Shown here in pieces: positions 50,248 through 57,943 of a stretch of DNA of 64,000 nucleotides. Position 1 is the stretch's first letter; each line of letters starts with the position of its first letter. Where the stretch lies: assembly GCF_030285665.1 (NCBI RefSeq), contig NZ_CP127295.1, positions 3,782,001 through 3,846,000 of the forward strand, in the 5' to 3' direction. Both the position numbers and the translations under genes were made by a program. Origin of the DNA: Amycolatopsis mongoliensis. Lineage in GTDB: Bacteria; Actinomycetota; Actinomycetes; Mycobacteriales; Pseudonocardiaceae. Below the pieces are notes generated by a model. It searched no databases. It was given only the letters and a program-made list of their open reading frames with translations, and was not told where the DNA came from.

Positions 50248-53200
50248 TCACTCCCCGGCGACCGCCCGGGACCGCACCGACCCCGCCGACCCCGCCCGGC
50301 GGATCCCGAACGGCTGCATCCGGCTCTCCGCGCGCCGCACGTCCCACGCCGCACCCATGCCGGTGTACGCCGTCAGCGCCGCCCGGAACGCCGTGCGCGC
50401 GTCGTCGAGCCGGCCCGTCTCCGCCAGCAGGATCGCCGCGTCCTCGGTCGCCTTGGCCTGCTTCAGCAGCCGGCCCGCCGCCCGGTAGTGGGACACCGCC
50501 GTCAGCACCGGTTCCGGATCCCCGGTGACCAGCCCGCGGCAGTGCGCGGCCGCCGCCGCGTGGGCCGGGGGGACCTCGCCCTCCGGGGCCAGCAGGCGCA
50601 CCGCCTGCTCGGCGCGGCCGGACTCGCCGAGCCCCAGGCTGAGCCGCACCAGGTCGGGCAGCCACTGGTGGCGTGCCGCGGGCGGGTAGTTCTCCTCCAG
50701 CAGCGGCAGCAACGCCGTCAGCGCCGCCTCGGGCCGGCCGTCCTGCTCGGCCAGCAGGGCACGGGCCGCCAGCAGGAAGTCGCCGCCGTCGGGCTCGAGC
50801 CCCGGCGGCCACTGCTGCCGTCCCGCCGCGTCGAGGTGCGTCCCGGCCAGCACCGGCTGGCCGCGGTGCCCGGCGATCAGCGCGCCGACGCCGTGCACCA
50901 GCAACGCCGAACCGGGGCTGCGCAAGACGTACGACGCCGTTTCCGCGCCGTCGCGGATCACCGCGTCCAGCTCCGCCAGCGCCGCGGGCCAGCGGCCCAG
51001 CCAGTAGTAGTGCACCGCGCCGGCCAGGTGCATCTCGCCCGGCACCGCGCGCGTCGCGGCGATCCGCCGGGCCGCTTCCAGGGGTTCGGCGGCCTCGTCG
51101 AGGCTGTCGAGGGTCGGCACGGACAGCGCCGCGTCGTCCAGCGGGTGCAGCCCGGCCGGCGCCAGGGCCGTCTCTTCGCCGAGCCGCTCCAGCGTGGCCA
51201 GCAGCGACTCGTGCCGCCCGCGCCACATCTCCGGGACGTCGGCGTCGTCGAGCGTCCGCTTCAGCTCGGCCGTCGCCTCGGCGAAGTCGCCGCGGCGGTA
51301 GTAGACGTAGGCCAGGATCCAGCGCATCTCGGCGGCGCGCCTGCTGTCGGACGTCCGCGCGACGACCGAGCGCGCCTCCGCCTCGGGCTCCCGGCCGAGC
51401 CAGAACAGCAGCCGGGCGAGCGTCGCCGTCAGCGTCTCCCGCGCGTCCGGCGGCAGCGTGCCCTGCGTGACGGCGTGGCGCAGCAGGTCGACGGCGACGC
51501 GCGGGGTCTCGGTGGCGACCGCGCCGATGTTGTCCAGCAGCCACGTCGTCACCCACGGGTCGACCTGCGCGGGCGCGGCCGCGAGCTGCTCGGCGACGCG
51601 GTCGGCGGGGGCCCGCGCGGCGGCGAACGCCTCGGCCAGCTGCCGGTGCAGCGCCACCCGCATCGCCGCGGGCGTCTTTTCGTAGAGCACGCGCCGCAGC
51701 AACGAGTGCCGGAACGCCAGCCGGTCGCCCGACTCGACGAGCACCCCGGACGTGATCGCCTCGTCGACCGCGCCGACCAGCGCCGTCGGCGGCCGTTCGG
51801 TGGCGACGGCGATGTCCGACAGCGAGAACTCGCGGCCCAGGAGCGCGGCCCAGCGCAGCGTGTCGCGGGTGCCGCTGGAGAGGAAGCTGAGGTAGAGCGT
51901 GATCCGCGACCCCAGCGGCGCCGGGATGGTCTGGCACGAGTTGCCGTCGAGGTGCGCGTGGACGCCGTCGAGCACGATCATCGACTGCGCCAGCAGCGTC
52001 TCGACGATTTCCCTGACGTAGCGCGGGTTTCCGGACCCGTAGGAGACCAGCGTCCGCAGCCCGGGCCCGGGTGGCGCGCCCACCAGTTCGGTGGCCAGCT
52101 CGTGCGTGTCCGCCTCGGTCAGCGGCGGCAGCGCGAGCACGGTGGTGACATCGTTGTCGAACTCGGCCCGCAGGTCGTCGAGCGCGGCCGGTCGCGGTAC
52201 CGGCCGGCACGCGCCGACCAGCAGCAGCGGCAGCTCCCGCGTCTCCCGGCTCAGGTACCGCCAGACGCGCAGCGTGGTGTCGTCGGCCCAGTGCAGGTCG
52301 TCGACCGTGAGCACCAGCGGCGCCTCCGCGCACAGCTCGCGGACCAGCCCGAGCAGGCTGTCGACCGGGTCCTCGCCGGACCGCTCGGCGAGCCGGGCGG
52401 CCAGGTTCGCGCGGCGCTCGTCGGTGGCCCGCGGGTGCACGCCCAGCGCGTCGAGCAGCGGCCGCAGGGCGAACCGCTGGTCCAGCGCGTCCGCCGCCGC
52501 GAAGGCGGGCCTGAAGTCCTGGGCCATGGCCAGCAGCTCGGCCAGCAGCGCCGTCCGGCCGCTGCCCGGTTCGCCTTCGAGCCACAGCGAACGCCCGGTG
52601 CCCGCACCGAGCTCGGCGACGGCTTCGCGCAGCCGGGCCAGCTCGGCCTCCCGGCCGACGAAGACGTCGGCGCGCTCCGGCATCGTCGTGACGGGCGACC
52701 GCGGCACGCGCACGGCCGGCGCCGGTTTCGGCGCCGGCTTTTCCCGCAGCTCGTCGTGCAGCCGCCGCAGCGCGGGACCCGGCTCGGTGCCCGAGGACTC
52801 GACGAGCCGGTCGCGGATGTCGGCGTAGACCGCGATGGCCTCGGTCCGCCGGTCGGAGCGGGCCAACGCGCGCATGAGCAGGCCGCGCAGCGTCTCGCGG
52901 AAGGGGTGTTCGCGGGTCAGCGCGGTCAGCTCGGCGACGAGCTCGGCGTGCCCGCCCGACTCCAGCACGATCTCGGCGCGACGCTCGATCGTCGCCAGCC
53001 GCACCTCGGCCAGCCGCGCGCGCTGGGCGGCGGCGAACGGCCCGGGCAGGCCCGAGAGCGGGACGCCGTGCCAGAGGTCGAGGGCTTCGTCGAGGACTTC
53101 GCGTGCACCGCGCAGGTCGCCGGCCGACTGCTTGCGCTGGGCCAGTTCCCGCAGGGCTTCGAACCGGTGGACGTCGATCGCGCCGGCGTCCAGGCGCAGC

Positions 53201-53505
53201 GAATAGCCGGACCCGATCGACGCGAGCAGCTGCGGGCCCTCGCCCTTGGCGCGGCCGGGCTCGAGTGCGCGCCGCAGGCCGGAGACGTAGGTGTAGATGG
53301 AACCCTGCGCGCTCTGCGGCGGCGCCTCGCCCCAGACGGCGTCGATCAGCTCCTCGCGCGAGACCGTGCGGTTCGGGCTCATCGCCAGTGCGGCGAGAAC
53401 CGTCCGACGGTGCGCGGAGCCGAGGTCGAGCTCCGTTTCCCCTTGCCAGGCTTTCACCGGGCCGAGCATTTGGAGTCTCGGTGCGGATCCGTCCGCAGCC
53501 GACAT
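50248..53505 (-). CDS. Large SARP-AAA regulator without LuxR domain and with altered P-loop
   Basis: 1085 residues from ATG 53505, with AGGGAGA upstream. The winged helix (GSIYTYVSGLRRALEP) and BTAD domain are intact. The AAA domain reads GEPGSGRTALL where Walker A needs GK(S/T): the Lys is Arg. Walker B VLTVDDLHWADD is kept. The TPR-like region matches the paralogue at 46384-50007 up to WDVRRAESRM, then the protein ends while the paralogue goes on to a LuxR HTH. DNA binding would rely on the SARP domain alone. Confidence 0.87.
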   Translation of the reverse strand: MSAADGSAPRLQMLGPVKAWQGETELDLGSAHRRTVLAALAMSPNRTVSREELIDAVWGEAPPQSAQGSIYTYVSGLRRALEPGRAKGEGPQLLASIGSGYSLRLDAGAIDVHRFEALRELAQRKQSAGDLRGAREVLDEALDLWHGVPLSGLPGPFAAAQRARLAEVRLATIERRAEIVLESGGHAELVAELTALTREHPFRETLRGLLMRALARSDRRTEAIAVYADIRDRLVESSGTEPGPALRRLHDELREKPAPKPAPAVRVPRSPVTTMPERADVFVGREAELARLREAVAELGAGTGRSLWLEGEPGSGRTALLAELLAMAQDFRPAFAAADALDQRFALRPLLDALGVHPRATDERRANLAARLAERSGEDPVDSLLGLVRELCAEAPLVLTVDDLHWADDTTLRVWRYLSRETRELPLLLVGACRPVPRPAALDDLRAEFDNDVTTVLALPPLTEADTHELATELVGAPPGPGLRTLVSYGSGNPRYVREIVETLLAQSMIVLDGVHAHLDGNSCQTIPAPLGSRITLYLSFLSSGTRDTLRWAALLGREFSLSDIAVATERPPTALVGAVDEAITSGVLVESGDRLAFRHSLLRRVLYEKTPAAMRVALHRQLAEAFAAARAPADRVAEQLAAAPAQVDPWVTTWLLDNIGAVATETPRVAVDLLRHAVTQGTLPPDARETLTATLARLLFWLGREPEAEARSVVARTSDSRRAAEMRWILAYVYYRRGDFAEATAELKRTLDDADVPEMWRGRHESLLATLERLGEETALAPAGLHPLDDAALSVPTLDSLDEAAEPLEAARRIAATRAVPGEMHLAGAVHYYWLGRWPAALAELDAVIRDGAETASYVLRSPGSALLVHGVGALIAGHRGQPVLAGTHLDAAGRQQWPPGLEPDGGDFLLAARALLAEQDGRPEAALTALLPLLEENYPPAARHQWLPDLVRLSLGLGESGRAEQAVRLLAPEGEVPPAHAAAAAHCRGLVTGDPEPVLTAVSHYRAAGRLLKQAKATEDAAILLAETGRLDDARTAFRAALTAYTGMGAAWDVRRAESRMQPFGIRRAGSAGSVRSRAVAGE

Positions 53506-53683
53506 CGATCTCCCTTCGTGCGCTGACGAACCGTCACGCGCCGGATGCCTGACGTGAGCATACGCGGCCGCCGTGAACCGGCAGGCAAGGATGGCGGACA
53601 TTCGGGCAACGGCGGACGAGCGGGGTTCCGCCGGGCCGCGGCGTGCGCGACGCTCGGGTCGCCGAGACCTCGAGGAGCCCGAA

Positions 53684-53941
53684 ATGGCCACAGCCGAGCC
53701 GACGGAGGACATGAAGCGGGCCGCCGTCCACTTCGCGTACGCCATCGAGGCGGCCGGCGCGCACCTGCGCGACGTCAACAGCGAGATGGCGATGGTGCAG
53801 GCGTCGTGGCGTGGCGAAGCGTCGGTGAAGTTCGGCCAGGCGATGAGCGACTGGGAGCAGGAGTTCGACGTGATCCTCTCGCGGCTGGTCCGGCTGCTCG
53901 CGACGACCGGCGGCGGCGTGCCACGGCAGCGGCGGTCATGA
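53684..53941 (+). CDS. WXG100 family protein (ESX-type), first of a pair
   Basis: 85 residues from ATG 53684 with GAGGAG upstream. Helical hairpin with the turn motif in VQASWRGEASVKF (W-R-G). Members are secreted by type VII systems as dimers. The stop overlaps the next start (ATGA). No EccC or other secretion component is in the window. The C-terminus ends in a basic GGGVPRQRRS tail. Confidence 0.8.
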   Translation: MATAEPTEDMKRAAVHFAYAIEAAGAHLRDVNSEMAMVQASWRGEASVKFGQAMSDWEQEFDVILSRLVRLLATTGGGVPRQRRS

Positions 53942-54192
53942 CGCGCCACGAGCTCGACTTCGGCTTCGCCGACCTGGTGCTCGACCGGATGGGGGCGATC
54001 ACCGGCGAGCTGGGCGGCCTGCTCGCCGAGCTGGAGTCCACTGTGGAGCCGGAGCTGGCCGGCTGGACCGGCGAGGCGCGGGAGGAGTACCTGCGCGCGA
54101 AGCGCGAGTGGGGGCGGGCGGCCGAGCGGATGCCGGCGTGCCTGGAACGGGCGCGGGAGGCGTTCGGCGAGCTGGCCCGCGGCGTCCGGTGA
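53938..54192 (+). CDS. WXG100 family protein, second of the pair
   Basis: 84 residues. Helix-turn-helix hairpin with ELAGWTGEAREEYL (W-T-G). Overlaps the first by ATGA, as expected for a heterodimeric ESX pair. It is followed by an atypical LuxR regulator gene after 63 bp. Confidence 0.78.
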   Translation: MTRHELDFGFADLVLDRMGAITGELGGLLAELESTVEPELAGWTGEAREEYLRAKREWGRAAERMPACLERAREAFGELARGVR

Positions 54193-54195
54193 CTT

Positions 54196-54233
54196 CTTCA
54201 CACGCGTGAAGACGGAATAGGGAAGGCGTGAAG
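54196..54233. promoter_or_regulatory. CTTCAC/GTGAAG operator before the second LuxR gene
   Basis: CTTCAC-ACGC-GTGAAG (54196-54211) plus GTGAAG at 54228-54233, 22 bp on. It mirrors the site at 41174-41221. Confidence 0.65.
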
Positions 54234-54255
54234 ACCGGCCGTCCACACTGCCTCC

Positions 54256-54858
54256 ATGAAGCCCGTCGAAGTGACCGTCCTCGCCTCGGACCCGATCACG
54301 TACGCCGGCGCGGTGAGCCTCCTGGAGTCCCATCCGGACGTCCGGGTCACCGACCTCGTGCCCGACGTGCTGCTCGTGATGGAAGACCACGTCACCGAGG
54401 CGGTGCTGGGCGAGGTCCGCGCGGCGAAGGCGTCGCACGTCGTGCTGGTGGTCGAGCACTTCCGCGAGAGCGACCTGATGTCGGTGCTGGAGAGCGGCGT
54501 CGTGGCGATCCTGCCGCGCCGCGAGACGGGCGGCGCCGAGCTGGTGACGGCGGTGCTCGCCGCGGGCGACGGCACGGCGAACCTGCCGCCGCGGCTGCAG
54601 GGGGCGCTGCTTTCGCAGGTCCAGCGGATGCGCAAGGACGTCCTGGAGCCGAACGGGCTGACGCTGTCGGGGCTCGCCGCCCGTGAGTGCGACGTGCTGC
54701 GGCTGGTCGCCGAGGGCTTCGGGACCGAGGAGATCGCCGCGAAGCTGTGCTACTCGGAGCGGACGGTGAAGAACGTCCTCTACGGCCTGATGACGCGCTG
54801 CGGCCTCAACAACCGCGCCCACGCCGTCGCCTACGCGCTGCGGGCGGGCGCAATCTGA
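54256..54858 (+). CDS. Atypical LuxR/NarL-type regulator, paralogue of 41275-41853
   Basis: 200 residues. The receiver-like half starts VTVLASDPITYAGAVSLLE, and the strand that should hold the phospho-Asp reads DVLLVMED without the usual xxDxxMP context. The C-terminal HTH is LAARECDVLRLVAEGFGTEEIAAKL, then YSERTVKNVLYGLMTRCGLNN, nearly the same as in the paralogue. It shares the CTTCAC/GTGAAG box upstream. It may regulate the WXG100 pair. Confidence 0.85.
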   Translation: MKPVEVTVLASDPITYAGAVSLLESHPDVRVTDLVPDVLLVMEDHVTEAVLGEVRAAKASHVVLVVEHFRESDLMSVLESGVVAILPRRETGGAELVTAVLAAGDGTANLPPRLQGALLSQVQRMRKDVLEPNGLTLSGLAARECDVLRLVAEGFGTEEIAAKLCYSERTVKNVLYGLMTRCGLNNRAHAVAYALRAGAI

Positions 54859-54906
54859 GACGTTTTCTTTGCCACTGTCACCTTTTGGTCGGCTAGGGTC
54901 GCGATC

Positions 54907-56232
54907 ATGGTGCTGACGGCAGTGGAGATCGCGGCTTCCGTCCGGGCCGGGGACCTCGACCCGGTGCAGGTGACGAAGGAAGCCCTCGACCGGATCGCCG
55001 CGGCGGACGGCGTCGTCGGCGCGTTCCGCCGGGTGCGCGCCGAAGAGGCGCTCGCGGAGGCCGCCGCGGTGGCCGCGCGGCCCGACCTCGCGTCGCTGCC
55101 GCTGGCCGGGGTGCCCGTCGCGGTCAAGGACGTCACGGAGATCGCGGGCGAGTACGCGTCGCACGGTTCGCTGGCCGGGCCGACGTCGCCGGCCGGCGAG
55201 GACGGCGTGATCGCCACGCGGCTGCGGGCGGCCGGCGCGGTGCTCGTCGGGCTCACGCGGGTGCCGGAGCTGTGCGTCTGGCCGATGAGCGACACCCCGG
55301 ACGGCATCGCCCGCAACCCGTGGGACCCGACGTACGCCTCGGGCGGGTCGTCCGGCGGCAGCGCGGCGGCGGTGGCGGCCGGGCTGGTCCCGCTGGCGCA
55401 CGGCACCGACGGCATGGGCTCGGTCCGGCTGCCGGCGGCGATGTGCGGGCTGGTCGGGCTGAAGCCGGGCGCGGACCTGCTCGCCGAGGGCGGCTGGTTC
55501 GGCATGTCGGTGCACGGCCCGCTGGCCACCACGGTCGCCGACGCGGCCCTGCTGGTCTCGGTGCTGGCCGCTTCCCCTGCTTTGAGCGTCGTTTCGCCGC
55601 CGCCGGTGTCGCGGATCGGGATGTCGACGACGGTGCCGCTGCTGCACACGCCGGTGCCCCGCGAGCTGGTCGCGGCGGTCTCCCAGGCGGCGGGGCTGCT
55701 GGCGTCGGCCGGCCACGAGGTTTCGCCGTCGGCACCGCGGTACCCGGCGTCGATGGTCCTGGGCATGACGGCCCGCTGGTGCGCGGGCCCGGCCGAGCAG
55801 GCTCGCGACTTCGACTTCGCCCGGTTCCAGCGGCGAACGCGCACGCACGTGCGGGTGGGCCGGGTTCTTTCGCGAGCGGGCCTGATCCGCTCGCGCACGC
55901 GGGATCGATGGGTCTTGCGGGCCTCGGAGTACTTCGAGTCGCACGACGTCTTGATGACGCCCACGCTGTCGCACTGGCCGGTGAAGGCGGGCCGCTGGCA
56001 CGAGCGCCGGTGGCTGGCGAACGTCCTGCCGTCGACGCGCCTGGCCGGGTTCACGGGCCAGTGGAACCTGGCGGGCTACCCGGCGATCACGGTCCCGGTG
56101 GGGCGGTCGGCCCGGTCGGGCCTGCCGACGTCGGTCCAGCTGGTGGCGAAGCCGGGCGGGGAGTCACTGCTGCTGGGCCTGGCGGCCCAGCTGGAGTCAG
56201 CGAACCCCTGGCCCCGCACAGCCCGAGGCTGA
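54907..56232 (+). CDS. Amidase signature family protein
   Basis: 441 residues. VAVKDV holds the catalytic Lys, GGSSGGSAAAVAAG the cis-Ser, and GTDGMGSVRLPAAMCG the nucleophilic Ser, though GG is replaced by GM before the Ser. No signal peptide. It hydrolyses an amide; the substrate is unknown. Confidence 0.9.
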   Translation: MVLTAVEIAASVRAGDLDPVQVTKEALDRIAAADGVVGAFRRVRAEEALAEAAAVAARPDLASLPLAGVPVAVKDVTEIAGEYASHGSLAGPTSPAGEDGVIATRLRAAGAVLVGLTRVPELCVWPMSDTPDGIARNPWDPTYASGGSSGGSAAAVAAGLVPLAHGTDGMGSVRLPAAMCGLVGLKPGADLLAEGGWFGMSVHGPLATTVADAALLVSVLAASPALSVVSPPPVSRIGMSTTVPLLHTPVPRELVAAVSQAAGLLASAGHEVSPSAPRYPASMVLGMTARWCAGPAEQARDFDFARFQRRTRTHVRVGRVLSRAGLIRSRTRDRWVLRASEYFESHDVLMTPTLSHWPVKAGRWHERRWLANVLPSTRLAGFTGQWNLAGYPAITVPVGRSARSGLPTSVQLVAKPGGESLLLGLAAQLESANPWPRTARG

Positions 56233-56320
56233 AGCGCCCCAATGTGGCGTTCGGTGCGTGGGGCGCACCGAACGCCACATTGGGTGCGTCAGACGCACCC
56301 AACGCCACATTGGGGCGCTT
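56232..56320. repeat. Nested palindromes in the convergent gap after the amidase gene
   Basis: Outer arms 56232-56251 and 56301-56320 are a perfect 20-bp match. Inside, 56238-56258 pairs with 56264-56284 over 21 bp, and a second small hairpin TGGGTGCGT/ACGCACCCA follows. The unit CCCAATGTGGCGTT thus occurs three times in two orientations. It may serve as terminator. Confidence 0.85.
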
Positions 56321-56390
56321 GCCTGGCTCTGTGGACAAGTCGCGCGGAGGCTCCGGAACTGTCGGTGGCCGCCGGTAGCGTGGAAAACGG

Positions 56391-56616
56391 GGGCTGCTCA
56401 GCGCGGATATGCGGGTGCTGCTTGGCCCGCGCGCGAGGGCTGGTCAGCCTGGGCCCGCGGGGCTGCTTGGCCGAGCGCGCGGGGGCTGCTCGGCCGGGCA
56501 TGTGGGGGCGCTCAGCGCGGACATGCCGGGCCGCTCACTCCGGGCATGCGGGCTGAGCAGCGCGGATACGCGGGGGCTGCTCAGTCAGGCGCGGGGCTGC
56601 TTGGCCCGGGTACGCC
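56391..56616. repeat. Degenerate tandem repeats of about 22-23 bp (about ten copies)
   Basis: Units begin with GGGCTGCTCAGC or GGGCTGCTTGGCC and end with (A/C)TGCGG- or CGCGG-like sequence. Copies differ by substitutions and 1-2 bp indels. The array is GC-rich, runs through all frames with no gene, and ends at a terminator-like palindrome. Confidence 0.75.
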
Positions 56617-56648
56617 GAAGGCCGCCTCGAACGTTCGAGGCGGCCTTC
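56617..56648. terminator. 32-bp perfect palindrome at the end of the DivIVA-like gene
   Basis: GAAGGCCGCCTCGAAC and its complement (56617-56632/56633-56648) lie 12 bp past the stop of the leftward gene. It fits a terminator hairpin, although without a T tract. Confidence 0.7.
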
Positions 56649-56660
56649 CGCGGGAAGTGC

Positions 56661-57827
56661 TCAGGAACCCGGCTTGCTCGCCGCCGGCGACAGCGGCTTG
56701 GCGCCGTTGCCGTTCCCGTTGGCCGGCTTGGTCGCCGGGCCGTTCGGCTTCGCGGGCGCGTTCCCCGGCTTCGCCACCGGCTTGGGGGCCGGCGCGGCCG
56801 CGGCCTTCACCGCGGGCTTCGCCGATGCCGGGATCGACGGCTGGACCACCGGCACGACCGGGGCCGAAGGCGTCGTCGCGGACTCGGACGAGTCGCCGCC
56901 CACCAGCTTGGACGCCTGGGGGATCACCGCTTCCTCCGGCAGCGTCGCCAGCTGCGTCTCGCTGCGGTTGAGGATGTCCTCCGCCGCCGCCAGGCTCTTG
57001 CGCGCCTGCTCGCGGATCTCCGCCAGCCGCTCGACCTTGCGGTTCGCCGCCGTCGTGCGCTGGGCCGCCTGGGTCGTCGCCTCGTCGAGGCGGCGGCGGG
57101 CCTCCGCCGTGGCTTCGTCGAGCCGCCGCTTGGCCTCCGCCGTCGCCTCCGCGAGCCGGCGCTCGGCCTGGTTCTTGCTCGCCGTGCGCTGGTCGGCGAC
57201 GTGCTTCTCCAGCGCCGCCTTCTGGGCCGCCTGGGACGCCTCGAACTCACGCTCGAGCTTCCGCCGCTTCCGCTCGGCCTCGTTGTCCAGCAGCTCGCGC
57301 CGCTGGGCCGCCTCGACGGTCAGCCGCTGCACCTCGGCGCGCGTCTCGGCGAGCGCGTTCTCGTGCTCCGAGTGCAGCAGGTCGGCCTGCTTGTCCAGCT
57401 CCGCGACCAGCTTCGTGTACCGCTCACGCAGCTTCGTCGACGCCTCGGTCGAGCCCGCCCACGTCTTCTCCGCGGCGGCTTCGGCACGCTTGATGATCTC
57501 GTCCGCGCGGGCCTGCGCGAGCGTGACCGTCCGCTGCATCCGCTCGTCGAGGTCCTCGAGCCGCTCCGGCGGCTTCTTCAGCTCCTCGACGCGCGCTTCC
57601 AGCGAAGCCACTTGCGACCGGATCGACTCGGCCTCGCGGGTCGCGGCGGCGGCCTGCGCCACCGCGGCGTCGCGTTCGCTCAGCACGCGGCGCAGCTGGG
57701 CCTCGACGTGGTCGAGGTACTGCCGGACTTCGTTGCGGTCGAAGCCGTGCCAGGCCTGCGTGTATTCACGACGAAGGGGGAGGAGGCCGTTGAGGGCGGT
57801 TGCGGCGGGGTCGCGCTCAGGAACCAT
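56661..57827 (-). CDS. DivIVA-like coiled-coil protein
   Basis: 388 residues. The N-terminus has FDRNEVRQYLDHVEAQLRRVL, the DivIVA domain. A long heptad coiled coil with repeated (R)LDEATAEAxRR units occupies residues about 60-290. The tail is Pro/Ala/Lys/Asn-rich and disordered. Paralogues of DivIVA/Wag31 organise polar growth in actinobacteria; this one with a long variable tail is probably a polar scaffold. It is not in the ftsZ cluster. Confidence 0.82.
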   Translation of the reverse strand: MVPERDPAATALNGLLPLRREYTQAWHGFDRNEVRQYLDHVEAQLRRVLSERDAAVAQAAAATREAESIRSQVASLEARVEELKKPPERLEDLDERMQRTVTLAQARADEIIKRAEAAAEKTWAGSTEASTKLRERYTKLVAELDKQADLLHSEHENALAETRAEVQRLTVEAAQRRELLDNEAERKRRKLEREFEASQAAQKAALEKHVADQRTASKNQAERRLAEATAEAKRRLDEATAEARRRLDEATTQAAQRTTAANRKVERLAEIREQARKSLAAAEDILNRSETQLATLPEEAVIPQASKLVGGDSSESATTPSAPVVPVVQPSIPASAKPAVKAAAAPAPKPVAKPGNAPAKPNGPATKPANGNGNGAKPLSPAASKPGS

Positions 57828-57943
57828 GCGCCCGACCGTACCCGGGCACCGTCCGCTTACGCCGGTCGGCTTAACAAATCACCAACACGTGTCGCGGTCC
57901 TGGCGGCGCGTCGCCGGAATGGCCGCACCCGAGAAACGCAGCG

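Noticed and set aside
50488..53526. 1012-codon plus-strand frame opposite the SARP gene
   Set aside because: It is an antisense shadow of the SARP-AAA gene with no domain.
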